DNA of 64,000 nucleotides from Cellulomonas xylanilytica (GCF_007989805.1 NZ_BJUB01000006.1:225980-289979); one strand, 5' to 3'; numbered from the stretch's first letter, positions 33,232 through 42,341 are shown. Notes: generated by a model from the sequence alone, not told the origin. Program-made: numbers and translations.

Positions 33232-35408
33232 CGGAGGACCTCCTCGGGGAACAGCAACGACTCGTCGTCGAGGACCTCGGCCGGACCGGCCCAGCGCTGC
33301 ACGTCGACGGCGCACACCTTGAACTCGGGCATCCCGGAGATCGGGTCGGTCGCGTCGGTGGTGAGCCGGTTGGCGCTGCCGGTGCCGGCCCAGTGGAACG
33401 GCATGAACACCGTGTCGGGTCGCACCGCGTCGGTCAGCCGCGCACGGACGACGCCGCGGCCGCGCTCGGTGTCGAGCTGCACCAGGTCGCCCTCGCCGAT
33501 GCCCAGCCGGTCGGCGAGCAGCGGGTGGAGCTCGACGAACGGCGTCGGGGCGCTGCGTACGAGCTCGGGCACACGGCGGGTCTGTGCACCGGACTGGTAG
33601 TGCGCGAGGACCCGGCCGGTGATCAGGAACAGGGGCGCGTCGCGGCGCAGGTCCTCCGACGGGCCGCGGTGGTCCACGGGGATCAGCCGGGCGCGACCGT
33701 CGGGCGTCGGGAACCGGTCGAGGAACATCCGGGGGGTGCCGGGGTGCGGCGCCGGCCCCGCGGGCACCGGCCAGAACAGGTCCGGCTCGGCGTCGAGACG
33801 CTCGTGGCTCAGGCCGCTGTAGTCGGCTCGCCCGCCCGCGGACGCCCGCGCGAGCTCGTCGAAGACCGCCGCCGGAGAGGTGTCAAAGCGGACCGTCGAC
33901 CCGAGCCGGTGCGCGAGGTCGGCGAGGATCTCGAGCTCGCTGCGCACCCCGGGCGGCGGCGGCAGGGCGCGACGGCGGCGGATGACGCAACCCTCGAGCG
34001 ACGTCATCGTGCCCTCCTCCTCGGCCCACTGCGTGACGGGGAGGACGACGTCGGCCAGCTGGGCCGTCTCCGACGGGAGGAAGTCGCACACCACCAGCAG
34101 GTCCAGGGACGCCAGGCGCTCCCGGACACGGTCGGCGTCCGGGGCGCTGACCAGCACGTTCGAGCCGTGCACGAGCAGCGCCTTCGGGCCGCCCGGTGTG
34201 CCGAGCGACCGCAGCAGCTCGATGGCCGGCATCCCGGTCCGCGGCAGGTCGGCGGGGTCGACGCCCCACACGCCCGCGACGTGCGCGCGCGCCGACTCGT
34301 CCTCGATCGACCGGTACCCGGGCAGCTGGTCGGCCTTCTGCCCGTGCTCGCGCCCGCCCTGACCGTTGCCCTGGCCGGTGATCGCGCCGTAGCCGGAGCC
34401 GATGCGCCCCGGGAGGCCGAGCAGGAGCGCGAGCGTGATCGCCGCGGTGACGGTGTCGGTGCCCTGGGTGCTCTGCTCCACGCCGCGGCCGGTGAGGACG
34501 TAGGCGCCGGCTCCCCCCCGGGACGGCGAGGCGTTGGCCAGCAGGAACGCGGCGCGGCGCAGCGTCGCGACGGGCACACCCGTGACCTGCTCGGTCCGCT
34601 CCGGCCACCACAGGGCGAGCGAGCGCCGGACGTCGTCGAGTCCCGTCGTCCGCTCGTCGAGGTACGCCACGTCGGCGAAGCCCTCCGCGAGCACGATGTG
34701 CGCCAGCCCCAGCAGCAGCGCGAGGTCGGTGCCGGGCACGGGCTGCACGTGGAGCCCGCCGTCGTCGGCGGTGAGATCGGCGGTCGCGGAGCGGCGCGGG
34801 TCGACGACGACCAGGCCGCCGGCCGCGCGCACGCCCGCGAGGTGCTGGACGGCCGGCGGCATGGTCTCCGCGAGGTTCGAGCCGAGCAGCAGGACCGCCT
34901 GCGCCCCGCCGAGGTCGGCCAGCGGGAAGGGCAGCCCGCGGTCGACCCCGAGCGTGCGGTTCGCACCGGCCGCGGCGCTCGCCATGCAGAACCGGCCGTT
35001 GTAGTCGATGTTCGGGGTGGCCAGCACCGTGCGCGCGAACTTGCCGAGCGCGTAGGCCTTCTCGTTGGTCAGCCCGCCGCCGCCGAACACGGCCACGGAC
35101 GCCGGCCCGTGCTCGGCCCGCAGTGCCGACAGGCGGTCGGCGACGAACGTGAGCGCCGTGTCCCAGGAGACCGGCCGGCCGTGCAGGAGCGGTGTGGTGA
35201 GGCGGTCGGTCGCGCGCAGCAGGGTGGGCGAGGTCCAGCCCTTCTGGCACATCCCGCCCTTGTTCGTCGGGAAGTCCCTGCCCGCGGCGGTCACGGTGCG
35301 CACGTCGCCCTCGGCGACCGTGGTGTGCAGCGTCTGCGCGCACTGCAGCGCGCAGTAGGGGCAGTGGCTGTCTGCGCCCTCCGGGGTGACCGCCGCGAGC
35401 AGGGTCAT
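33228..35408 (-). CDS. nasA: Assimilatory nitrate reductase catalytic subunit NasA
   Basis: Starting at ATG 35408 (one base shared with the narK stop, TGATG) gives 726 residues; the longer frame to 35459 would run into narK. The [4Fe-4S] ligands are C16, C19, C23 and C54 (HCPYCALQC ... GGMCQKG). NGRFCMASA carries the likely Mo-ligand cysteine, and the bis-MGD signatures GSNLAETMPP and TGQGNGQGGREHGQ follow. The C-terminal MoCo-dinucleotide domain (LFLITGRVLAHYQSGAQTR) is present. It reduces nitrate to nitrite in the cytosol. No signal peptide is present. Confidence 0.94.
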   Translation of the reverse strand: MTLLAAVTPEGADSHCPYCALQCAQTLHTTVAEGDVRTVTAAGRDFPTNKGGMCQKGWTSPTLLRATDRLTTPLLHGRPVSWDTALTFVADRLSALRAEHGPASVAVFGGGGLTNEKAYALGKFARTVLATPNIDYNGRFCMASAAAGANRTLGVDRGLPFPLADLGGAQAVLLLGSNLAETMPPAVQHLAGVRAAGGLVVVDPRRSATADLTADDGGLHVQPVPGTDLALLLGLAHIVLAEGFADVAYLDERTTGLDDVRRSLALWWPERTEQVTGVPVATLRRAAFLLANASPSRGGAGAYVLTGRGVEQSTQGTDTVTAAITLALLLGLPGRIGSGYGAITGQGNGQGGREHGQKADQLPGYRSIEDESARAHVAGVWGVDPADLPRTGMPAIELLRSLGTPGGPKALLVHGSNVLVSAPDADRVRERLASLDLLVVCDFLPSETAQLADVVLPVTQWAEEEGTMTSLEGCVIRRRRALPPPPGVRSELEILADLAHRLGSTVRFDTSPAAVFDELARASAGGRADYSGLSHERLDAEPDLFWPVPAGPAPHPGTPRMFLDRFPTPDGRARLIPVDHRGPSEDLRRDAPLFLITGRVLAHYQSGAQTRRVPELVRSAPTPFVELHPLLADRLGIGEGDLVQLDTERGRGVVRARLTDAVRPDTVFMPFHWAGTGSANRLTTDATDPISGMPEFKVCAVDVQRWAGPAEVLDDESLLFPEEVLR

Positions 35409-36769
35409 CAGATGACCGTCGTGCCGTAGGTGCCGGACCGGCGCTGGTAGACGGCCCACGTGGTCAGGCTCATCACCAGGTACAGGCCGACGATGACCCA
35501 GAGGGCCGCCTGGATGTTGCCCGTCGCGGTCGTCGAGATGGCGAACCCGCGCGGGATGAGGAAGCCGCCGAACGCCCCGATCGCGCCGGCGATGCCGAGG
35601 CAGCCGGCCGCGGCCTTCGCGCGCCGGGCTCGGTCCTCGGCGTCCGTGGCCCCGAACCGGAACACCGCAGGGATCATCCGGTAGACCGAGCCGTTACCGG
35701 CTCCCGTGGCGATTAAGAGCACGAGGAACGAGGCGAGGAACGGCCCGAACGCGTGGGCGCGCAGGGAGAAGATCGCACAGACGACGCCGATCGCCATGAC
35801 GGTGAACGCCCCGATGGTGACGCGGGCGCCACCCAGCCTGTCCGCGAGCGTCCCGCCGAACGGCCGGGCGATGGAGCCCACGAGCGCACCGGCGAACGCG
35901 ATCGTGATGGTGACCTCCGGGAACGTGTTGGCCAGCAGCAGCGGGAAGGCGCCGGAGAAGCCGATGAACGAGCCGAAGGTGCCGATGTAGATGAACGAGA
36001 TGATCCAGGTGTTCCGGGACCGGGCGGCGACGGCGTAGGCACGCGGGTCCGCCTTGGCGTTGGACAGGTTGTCCATGTAGCGGAACGCCAGCACCGCCGC
36101 GATCACGACGAGCGGCACGAACATGAAGCCGGCCCACTGGAGCTGCATGCCGGCGCCGACGACGACGACGATCGGCACTGCCCACTGCACCGCGGCGGTG
36201 CCGAGGTTGCCGCCCGCCGCGTTGAGGCCGAGCGCACGGCCCTTCTCCTTCTCCGGGTAGAAGAACGAGATGTTCGCCATCGACGACGCGAAGTTGCCAC
36301 CACCGACGCCCGCCAGCGCCGCGACCACGAGCAGGACGGGGAAGCCCAGCTGCGGGTTCTGCACGGCGATGCCGAGCGCGACGGTCGGGACGAGGAGCAG
36401 CAGCGCGGACACGATGGTCCAGTTGCGGCCCCCGAAGATCGGGACGGCGAACGTGTACGGGATCCGCAGGGTGGCGCCGACGAGCGTGGGCAGCGCGATC
36501 AGCCAGAACATCTGGTCGACGGTCAGGACGAAGCCGGCGTCGGGCAGCCGCGGGACGACGATGCTCCACAGAGCCCAGACGGCGAACCCGAGGAACTCCG
36601 CGAAGATCGACAGGCCGAGGTTCCGGCGGGCGATCGCCCGGCCGACGGAGGCCCACTGGCCGTCGTCCTCGGGGTTCCAGCCGTCGATCCAGCGGCCAGG
36701 GCGGTGGGTGAGCGGAGCGGCGTCGAGGACGGGGGCAGTACTGGCGTCGGTCAGGACCTGTGGCGCCAT
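35408..36769 (-). CDS. narK: Nitrate/nitrite transporter NarK (MFS)
   Basis: ATG 36769 has GGAGG seven bases upstream and gives 453 residues; starts further upstream lack a site. Twelve transmembrane segments, the nitrate signature GVGGGNFASSMANISFFYP and a second GAGNGSVYRMIP motif identify the nitrate porter family. It heads the operon narK-nasA-flavoprotein, importing the substrate of NasA. Residue 352 is a TTA leucine codon (35714-35716), exceptional in this GC-rich DNA. Confidence 0.94.
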   Translation of the reverse strand: MAPQVLTDASTAPVLDAAPLTHRPGRWIDGWNPEDDGQWASVGRAIARRNLGLSIFAEFLGFAVWALWSIVVPRLPDAGFVLTVDQMFWLIALPTLVGATLRIPYTFAVPIFGGRNWTIVSALLLLVPTVALGIAVQNPQLGFPVLLVVAALAGVGGGNFASSMANISFFYPEKEKGRALGLNAAGGNLGTAAVQWAVPIVVVVGAGMQLQWAGFMFVPLVVIAAVLAFRYMDNLSNAKADPRAYAVAARSRNTWIISFIYIGTFGSFIGFSGAFPLLLANTFPEVTITIAFAGALVGSIARPFGGTLADRLGGARVTIGAFTVMAIGVVCAIFSLRAHAFGPFLASFLVLLIATGAGNGSVYRMIPAVFRFGATDAEDRARRAKAAAGCLGIAGAIGAFGGFLIPRGFAISTTATGNIQAALWVIVGLYLVMSLTTWAVYQRRSGTYGTTVI

Positions 36770-36899
36770 GGGGACCTCCGGGTGGACGGGGGGTGCTCGG
36801 TCGACGCCGACGCTAGGCAGCGGATGTTTCGGCGGACCTGTCTCCTCCGTTGCGTGCACGGTTCATTTCGCGCACCGGTCCGACGGGCCTCTTGTGAGA

Positions 36900-37952
36900 T
36901 CAGGCCAGCGAGCGCACCCGGACGTGCTCGGCGGCCACGCTCAGGCGCAGCTCCGCGCCGACGCGCAGGTCGAGTGCCGCGGCCCGTGCCGGTGGCAGGT
37001 CGACCAGCACGTCCCCGCTGGTCCGGACACGCACGCCGGTGGTGCCGGGCTCGAGGTCGACCACCCGGGCGGGCCAGCCCGCACCGACCACGACGGCCCC
37101 CGGCGGGAAGGTCACCTGCGCCCGACCGCCGGGCTCGGGCGCGTCGCACGGGACCAGGACGCCGTCCGGGCCGGCCAGCGCGGTGCTGCCGTCAGGCTGC
37201 GCCACCAGCCGCCCGACGACGAGGTTGACGCCCGCCAGCGCGGCCGTGAACGGGTGGACGGGGTCGGTCAGCACGTCGAGCGGCCGGCCCTGCTCCACCA
37301 CGTGGCCGTCGTGGAGCACGACGACCCGGTCGGCGAGCGCGACGGCGTCGAGCACGTCGTGGGTCACCAGCACGGTGGCGGTGCGGGTCCGGCGGACCTG
37401 CTCGCGCACCACCTCGCGAAGCTCGGCCGCGGTGCGCACGTCGAGCTGCGCGAACGGCTCGTCCAGCAGCAGGACCGCGGGCTCGGCGGCGAGCGCCCGG
37501 GCGAGCGCGACCCGCTGCCGCTGCCCGCCGGACAGCGCGTCGGGGCGCCGGGCACCGAGCCCGGCCAGCCCGACGGACGCGAGCCAGTCGTCGGCCACGC
37601 GTCCGGCATCGGCTGCCCGGGTGCCGGTGGCCCGCGGCCCGAACGCGACGTTCTCCCGCGCGCTCAGGTGCGGGAACACGAGCGGGTCCTGCCCGAGCAG
37701 GCCCACCGACCGGTGCTCGGGGCGGACCGCCACGTCGGCCGAGCCGTCCCGGACGGCCGTCAGCGTCCGCTCCCCCACCCGGACGACGCCGGACGTCGGC
37801 AGGAGGTGCCCGGCGAGCACCGCGAGCAGCGTGGACTTGCCCGCGCCGTTGGGGCCGAGGATCGCGACGACCTCGGCCGGGTGGGCCGCGAACGTCACGT
37901 CCAGCGTGAACTCGCGCCGCCGGAGGACGACCTCCGCGTGCAGGGACGTCAT
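36900..37952 (-). CDS. modC: Molybdate ABC transporter ATPase ModC
   Basis: The 350-residue ATPase starts at ATG 37952, overlapping modB by 4 bp. It shows Walker A GPNGAGKST, Q-loop LLGQDPLVFPH, signature LSGGQRQRVALARAL, Walker B VLLLDEPFAQLD and the H-loop LVTHD. A C-terminal TOBE-type domain (about 275-350) is typical of molybdate or tungstate importers. It is the last gene of the regulator-modA-modB-modC operon and ends 131 bp before narK. Confidence 0.93.
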   Translation of the reverse strand: MTSLHAEVVLRRREFTLDVTFAAHPAEVVAILGPNGAGKSTLLAVLAGHLLPTSGVVRVGERTLTAVRDGSADVAVRPEHRSVGLLGQDPLVFPHLSARENVAFGPRATGTRAADAGRVADDWLASVGLAGLGARRPDALSGGQRQRVALARALAAEPAVLLLDEPFAQLDVRTAAELREVVREQVRRTRTATVLVTHDVLDAVALADRVVVLHDGHVVEQGRPLDVLTDPVHPFTAALAGVNLVVGRLVAQPDGSTALAGPDGVLVPCDAPEPGGRAQVTFPPGAVVVGAGWPARVVDLEPGTTGVRVRTSGDVLVDLPPARAAALDLRVGAELRLSVAAEHVRVRSLA

Positions 37953-38755
37953 GCGGCCCGGCCCGGTCGCCAGGCGCGGGCGGCGAGCAGCACGGCGACC
38001 GCGGCGAGCACCAGCAGCAGGGACAGGGCGACCGCGGTCCCCTGCGTCACGCCGGCACCGTTGAACGCCGAGTAGATGGCCAGGGGCATGGTCTGGGTGA
38101 CGCCCGGCGAGTTGCCGGCGAACAGCGCGGTCGCGCCGAACTCGCCGAGCGCCCGCGCGAAGCACAGCACCGTCCCGCTGACCAGGCCGGGCCGCACGAG
38201 CGGCAGGGTGATCCGCCGCAGGACGGTCCAGCGTCCGGCGCCGAGGCTCGCGGCGACGACGTCGAACCGGGTGCCCGCCGTGCGCAGCGACCCCTCGACG
38301 CTCAGCACCAGGAAAGGCATCGCGACGAACGCCTGCGCGATCACGACCGCCGCCGTGGTGAACGGGATGGTGATCCCGAACCACTCGTCGAGCGACTGGC
38401 CCACCAGACCGCGCCGCCCCAGCAGGTAGAGCAGGGCGATACCGCCGACCGTCGGCGGCAGCACGAGCGGCAGGGTCACCAGCGCGCGCAGCACGTCGGC
38501 CGGCCAGCCGTCCGCGCGGGCGAGGACGACGGCGAGCGGGACACCGAGGAGGAAGCACACGCCCGTGGCGGCGGCCGACGTGGACAGCGAGAGCCGCAGC
38601 GCGTCCAGCGCGGCCGGCGTCGTGATGTCGGCGGGCAGCGACCCCCAGTCCGCGCGCAGCACGAGGGCGAGCACGGGCAGCACCAGCAGCCCCGCCGCGA
38701 GCGCGGCCGGCACCCAGAGCAGGCGGGGCACCCCGACGGCGCGGGCGCGCGTCAC
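37949..38755 (-). CDS. modB: Molybdate ABC transporter permease ModB
   Basis: The 268-residue permease has five to six transmembrane helices and the EAA-like loop FDVVAASLGAGRWTVLRRITLPLVRPG, plus the typical ModB stretches PLVLPPTVGGIALLYLLGRRG and GEFGATALFAGN. It overlaps modA by 4 bp upstream and modC by 4 bp downstream. Confidence 0.94.
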   Translation of the reverse strand: MTRARAVGVPRLLWVPAALAAGLLVLPVLALVLRADWGSLPADITTPAALDALRLSLSTSAAATGVCFLLGVPLAVVLARADGWPADVLRALVTLPLVLPPTVGGIALLYLLGRRGLVGQSLDEWFGITIPFTTAAVVIAQAFVAMPFLVLSVEGSLRTAGTRFDVVAASLGAGRWTVLRRITLPLVRPGLVSGTVLCFARALGEFGATALFAGNSPGVTQTMPLAIYSAFNGAGVTQGTAVALSLLLVLAAVAVLLAARAWRPGRAA

Positions 38756-39519
38756 GGTGCTCCGAAGCCCGCGGCCTGCAGGATCCGCCGGCCGGTGTCG
38801 GACAGCACGAGGTCGACGAACGCCTGCGCGGCACGGTCCTCGGTGAGCGTCACGATCGGGTACCGGTTGACGGCCGTCGCCGCCTCGGGGAACCGCACGC
38901 CCTCGACCGAGCCGCCCGCCGCCTGCACGTCCGTCCGGTACACCAGGCCCGCGTCGGCGTCACCCGTCCGGACCTTCGTGAGCACGGCGGTCACGTTCTG
39001 CTCCTCGCTCACCGACGTCAGCGCCAGGCCCGCGCCGTCCAGGACCGTGCGCGCCGCGGACCCGCACGGCACCTGCGCCGCGCAGAGCACGACCGTGCCG
39101 CCCGACGTCGAGAGCGCAGCCAGGTCGGCCAGCGAGTCGATCCCGAGCGGGTTGCCCGGCTCGACGACGATCTCCAGGGTGTTCGTCGCGAAGACCGTCG
39201 GCTGCCCCCGGCCCAGGCCGGCGTCGGTCACGGCGGCCATCGTGACCTCGTCGGCCGACGCGAACACGTCCGCCCGCGCCCCACCGACCAGCTGCGTCGC
39301 CAGGGTGGACGAGCCGTCGTACGTCACGGGGTCGAGCGTGACGCCCGGCTGCTGCGCCTCGAGCTCGACGGCGAGCTGGTCGAACACGCCTTGCAGCGAC
39401 GCGGCGGCGAAGACGGTCAGCCGGCCGGACGGCCCGTCCGCGCTCGTGGCGGGCGCCGACGAGCAGGCGGCCAGCAGGAGGAGGGCTCCGACGGCGGCGA
39501 CGCCCCGGATCGACCTCAT
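38752..39519 (-). CDS. modA: Molybdate-binding lipoprotein ModA
   Basis: The 255-residue protein starts at ATG 39519, overlapping the regulator gene by 4 bp. It has a lipobox (LLLLAACS), then the ModA pattern LTVFAAASLQGVFDQLA, VTYDGSSTLATQLVGGARADVFASAD and DADAGLVYRTDVQAAGG. The serines in AAAS and GSS are the usual oxyanion contacts. It captures molybdate outside the cell for ModBC, which supplies NasA and the sulfite-oxidase-like enzyme. Confidence 0.93.
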   Translation of the reverse strand: MRSIRGVAAVGALLLLAACSSAPATSADGPSGRLTVFAAASLQGVFDQLAVELEAQQPGVTLDPVTYDGSSTLATQLVGGARADVFASADEVTMAAVTDAGLGRGQPTVFATNTLEIVVEPGNPLGIDSLADLAALSTSGGTVVLCAAQVPCGSAARTVLDGAGLALTSVSEEQNVTAVLTKVRTGDADAGLVYRTDVQAAGGSVEGVRFPEAATAVNRYPIVTLTEDRAAQAFVDLVLSDTGRRILQAAGFGAP

Positions 39520-39911
39520 CGCGGCGTCTCGACGAGGACGGTGGTGGCCTTGACGACGGCCACGGCCCGGGAGCCGACCTCGAGGCCCAGCTCGGTCACC
39601 GCCTCGGTGGACATGAGCGACACCAGGCGGAACGGCCCCGCCTGGAGCTCGACCTGGGACATCACCGTGTCGGACACGATCCGGGTGACCAGCCCCGGGA
39701 GGCGGTTGCGGGCCGAGCTGGAACCGGCGGCGGGGTCGTCGGGGGTCCTCGCACGCTCGACGGCGAGGGCCGCCAGGGCGGTGCCGGCGACGACGCTGCG
39801 CCCGGCGTCGTCCTCCGACGCGGCCAGTGCCCCGGAGTCCACCCAGCGACGCACGGTGTCGTCGCTCACGCCCAGCAGCTCGGCCGCCTCGCTGATCCGG
39901 TAGGTCGTCAC
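39516..39911 (-). CDS. HTH-TOBE molybdate-responsive regulator
   Basis: From GTG 39911 the protein has 131 residues: an excisionase/MerR-like HTH (TYRISEAAELLGVSDDTVRRWVDSGAL) and a molybdopterin-binding TOBE/mop domain (SARNRLPGLVTRIVSDTVMSQVELQAGPFRLVSLMS in pieces, residues about 68-131). It resembles a minimal ModE made from a different DNA-binding module. It should bind molybdate through the TOBE part and control modABC, with which it is coupled by a 4-bp overlap. The inverted repeat at 39927-39971 starts 16 bp upstream and is the natural operator candidate. Confidence 0.88.
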   Translation of the reverse strand: MTTYRISEAAELLGVSDDTVRRWVDSGALAASEDDAGRSVVAGTALAALAVERARTPDDPAAGSSSARNRLPGLVTRIVSDTVMSQVELQAGPFRLVSLMSTEAVTELGLEVGSRAVAVVKATTVLVETPR

Positions 39912-39926
39912 GCCGATCAGGATACG

Positions 39927-39971
39927 TCCGCAGAAGCGGTTCAGATGGACACACAGAACCGCATCTGCGGA
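39927..39971. promoter_or_regulatory. 16-bp inverted repeat ahead of the Mo regulator (solo copy of palindromic element)
   Basis: TCCGCAGAAGCGGTTC (39927-39942) and GAACCGCATCTGCGGA (39956-39971) pair with one mismatch across a 13-base spacer. The right arm with its flank matches the right arm of the first 63-bp repeat copy at 16 of 18 positions (ACCGnATCTGCGGAnGTC), and the left arm shares ACGTCCGCAG. It lies between the Mo regulator and ppk2, so it could be an operator of the regulator-modABC operon. Confidence 0.65.
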
Positions 39972-40010
39972 AGTCGAGCAGTCGTCCGGTTCGGGCGGTA
40001 GCGTCCGGAC

Positions 40011-40853
40011 ATGGCGAAGAAGTCCGGCAAGAAGCGCAAGGACAAGATTTCCGACGACGTCTACGAGGCCGAGCTGTTCCGCCTCCAGTCCGAGCTGGTC
40101 AAGGTGCAGCTGTGGGCCAAGGAGACGGGCGCCCGGGTCGTCGTGATCTTCGAGGGTCGTGACGCCGCCGGCAAGGGCGGCACGATCAAGCGGATCTCCG
40201 AGTACCTCAGCCCTCGCGTCGTGCGCATCGCCGCGCTGCCGACGCCGACGGAGCGCGAGAAGACGCAGTGGTACTACCAGCGCTACGTCGCGCACCTGCC
40301 CGCAGCCGGCGAGGTCGTCCTGTTCGACCGCTCCTGGTACAACCGCGCCGGGGTCGAGCACGTCATGGGCTTCTGCACGCCGCAGGAGTACAGCCGGTTC
40401 ATGCGGCAGACGCCCATCTTCGAGCAGATGCTCATCGAGGACGGCATCCTGCTGCGCAAGTACTGGTTCTCCGTCTCCGACCACGAGCAGCTCAAGCGCT
40501 TCCGGTCCCGGCTCAACGACCCGGTGCGGCAGTGGAAGCTGAGCCCGATGGACACCGCGTCCCTGAGCCGCTGGGAGGACTACTCCAAGGCGAAGGACGA
40601 GATGCTGGTGCACACCGACGTCCCGTCGAGCCCCTGGTTCATCGTGGAGTCGGACATCAAGAAGCACGCCCGGCTGAACATGATCAGCCACCTGCTCTCG
40701 ACCATCCCGTACACCGACGTGCCGCGCGAGGAGGTGGTCCTGCCCGACCGCCCCGCGGCCTCCAACGGGTACGAGCGCCCGCCGCGCGAGCTGTCGACGT
40801 ATGTCCCCGACCACGTCGCCGCCCTGATGGGCGACCCGGAGAAGCACCTCTGA
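40011..40853 (+). CDS. ppk2: Polyphosphate kinase 2
   Basis: The 280-residue PPK2 has Walker A EGRDAAGKGG (residues 48-57), the lid RISEYLSPRVVRIAALPTPTE split by variable residues, and Walker B LFDRSWYNRAGVE (about 104-116). Length and the WYYQRY and WKLSPMD blocks fit a single-domain class I enzyme, which uses polyphosphate to phosphorylate nucleoside diphosphates. It is a standalone gene 39 bp after the palindromic element. Confidence 0.94.
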   Translation: MAKKSGKKRKDKISDDVYEAELFRLQSELVKVQLWAKETGARVVVIFEGRDAAGKGGTIKRISEYLSPRVVRIAALPTPTEREKTQWYYQRYVAHLPAAGEVVLFDRSWYNRAGVEHVMGFCTPQEYSRFMRQTPIFEQMLIEDGILLRKYWFSVSDHEQLKRFRSRLNDPVRQWKLSPMDTASLSRWEDYSKAKDEMLVHTDVPSSPWFIVESDIKKHARLNMISHLLSTIPYTDVPREEVVLPDRPAASNGYERPPRELSTYVPDHVAALMGDPEKHL

Positions 40854-40908
40854 CGCCCAGGGCGAACCGGCGTTGCGTCCTGGTCGTTCACCTGCGACCT
40901 TGAGCGGC

Positions 40909-42291
40909 ATGTCGGTGACCTCCACCAGCCCCGGGCCCAACCTGCGGGTGTCGCTGCCCGGGCTGCAGCCCTCCGTCAAGGACTTCCTCACCAACGAGGC
41001 CGGCAGCGCCGTCTACCTGCTGGCCGCCACGGTGATCGCCCTGGTCTGGGTCAACTCCCCGTTCGCCGACTCGTACGAGGCGCTGTGGAGCACGACGGCG
41101 GGGTTCCACCTCGGCACCTGGGGCATCGACCTCGACCTGCACCACTGGGTCAACGACGCGGCGATGGCGATCTTCTTCGCCGTCGTCGGCCTGGAGATCA
41201 GCCGCGAGGCCACCACGGGCGACCTGCGGGACAAGCGCACGGTCGCCGTCCCCGCGCTCGGCGCCCTCGGTGGACTGCTGGTCCCCGTGCTGATCTTCCT
41301 GGCGTTCAACGGTGGGACCGACGCCGCGCACGGGTGGGGCGTCGTGATGTCGACGGACACCGCGTTCCTCGTCGGGATCCTGGCCCTGTTCGGCCCCAAG
41401 TGCCCGGACCGCCTGCGGCTGTTCCTGCTCACGCTCGCGATCGTCGACGACATCGGCGCGATCACCGTGATGTCGATCTTCTACACCGACGAGGTCGACA
41501 TGGCCGCGCTCGGTCTGGCGGGCGGGATCGTCGTCGGCATCCTCGTGCTGCGCTGGCTCAAGGTGTGGCAGCTGGCGCCCTACGTGGCCGCGGGCATCGC
41601 GCTGTGGTTCGCGGTGCAGGCGTCGGGCGTGCACGCGACGCTCGCCGGGGTGATCGTCGGCCTGCTCGTCCCGGCCCGCCCGCCCAGCCAGGACACCATC
41701 GACGAGGTCGCCGGCTACGGACGCAAGCTCATGGACGACGCCACCGCCGAGCGCGAGCACCTCGCCGAGCTGGCAGCCCGCGCCGCCGTGCCGACCAGCG
41801 ACCGGCTGCAGCGCCTCCTGCACCCGTGGAGCGCGTTCGTCGTGGTGCCCCTGTTCGGCCTGGCGAACGCCGGCATCCAGCTCGACCTGGAGTCGCTGCA
41901 GGCCGCCGCCCAGTCGCGCCTGGCCATCGGCGTCACCGTCGCGCTCGTGGTCGGCAACGCCGTCGGCATCACCGGCGCCGCCACGCTCGCGCTGCGGCTC
42001 GGACTCGGTGAGCTGCCCGGCCGCGTGCGCTGGGGTCACCTGCTCGGCGGCGCCGTGCTGGCGGGCATCGGCTTCACGATCTCGCTGTTCATCGCCGAGC
42101 TCGCCTTCGACGACCCTCAGCTGCTGGAGGACGCCAAGATCGGGATCCTCGCCGGGTCGCTCACCGCCGCCGTCCTCGGCTCGGTCCTCCTGCGCTGGCT
42201 CGGCGAGAAGCTGCCGCTGTGCTCGCCGCTCAGCGACGCCCCGCCCCCGCTGCCGCCGCTCCCCTGGCGAGCGCCCACCGGCGCGGGCTGA
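40909..42291 (+). CDS. nhaA: Na+/H+ antiporter NhaA
   Basis: I choose ATG 40909 (460 residues) although its ribosome site is weak. About twelve helices are visible, with the functional motifs MSTDTAFLVGIL (Asp of helix IV) and TLAIVDDIGAI (the paired aspartates of helix V that carry the ions). LFGLANAGIQ and GIGFTISLFIAELAF are the late conserved segments. It exchanges sodium for protons for pH and salt balance. A strong terminator follows. Confidence 0.94.
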   Translation: MSVTSTSPGPNLRVSLPGLQPSVKDFLTNEAGSAVYLLAATVIALVWVNSPFADSYEALWSTTAGFHLGTWGIDLDLHHWVNDAAMAIFFAVVGLEISREATTGDLRDKRTVAVPALGALGGLLVPVLIFLAFNGGTDAAHGWGVVMSTDTAFLVGILALFGPKCPDRLRLFLLTLAIVDDIGAITVMSIFYTDEVDMAALGLAGGIVVGILVLRWLKVWQLAPYVAAGIALWFAVQASGVHATLAGVIVGLLVPARPPSQDTIDEVAGYGRKLMDDATAEREHLAELAARAAVPTSDRLQRLLHPWSAFVVVPLFGLANAGIQLDLESLQAAAQSRLAIGVTVALVVGNAVGITGAATLALRLGLGELPGRVRWGHLLGGAVLAGIGFTISLFIAELAFDDPQLLEDAKIGILAGSLTAAVLGSVLLRWLGEKLPLCSPLSDAPPPLPPLPWRAPTGAG

Positions 42292-42299
42292 CCGGCACC

Positions 42300-42332
42300 G
42301 GTCCGGCAGGCGCCGTGCGCGCCTGCCGGACC
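42300..42332. terminator. Bidirectional terminator hairpin
   Basis: A perfect 14-bp stem (GGTCCGGCAGGCGC and its complement) with a 5-base loop lies between the convergent nhaA and peptidoglycan-binding lipoprotein genes. Confidence 0.82.
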
Positions 42333-42341
42333 GCGGTTCCC

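Noticed and set aside
33228..35459. nasA starting at 35459
   Set aside because: The extra 17 residues overlap narK and have no ribosome site; ATG 35408 with TGATG coupling is better.
36770..36899. GlnR box before narK
   Set aside because: GAAAC and GAAAT words are there, but no GTnAC partner at the right distance.
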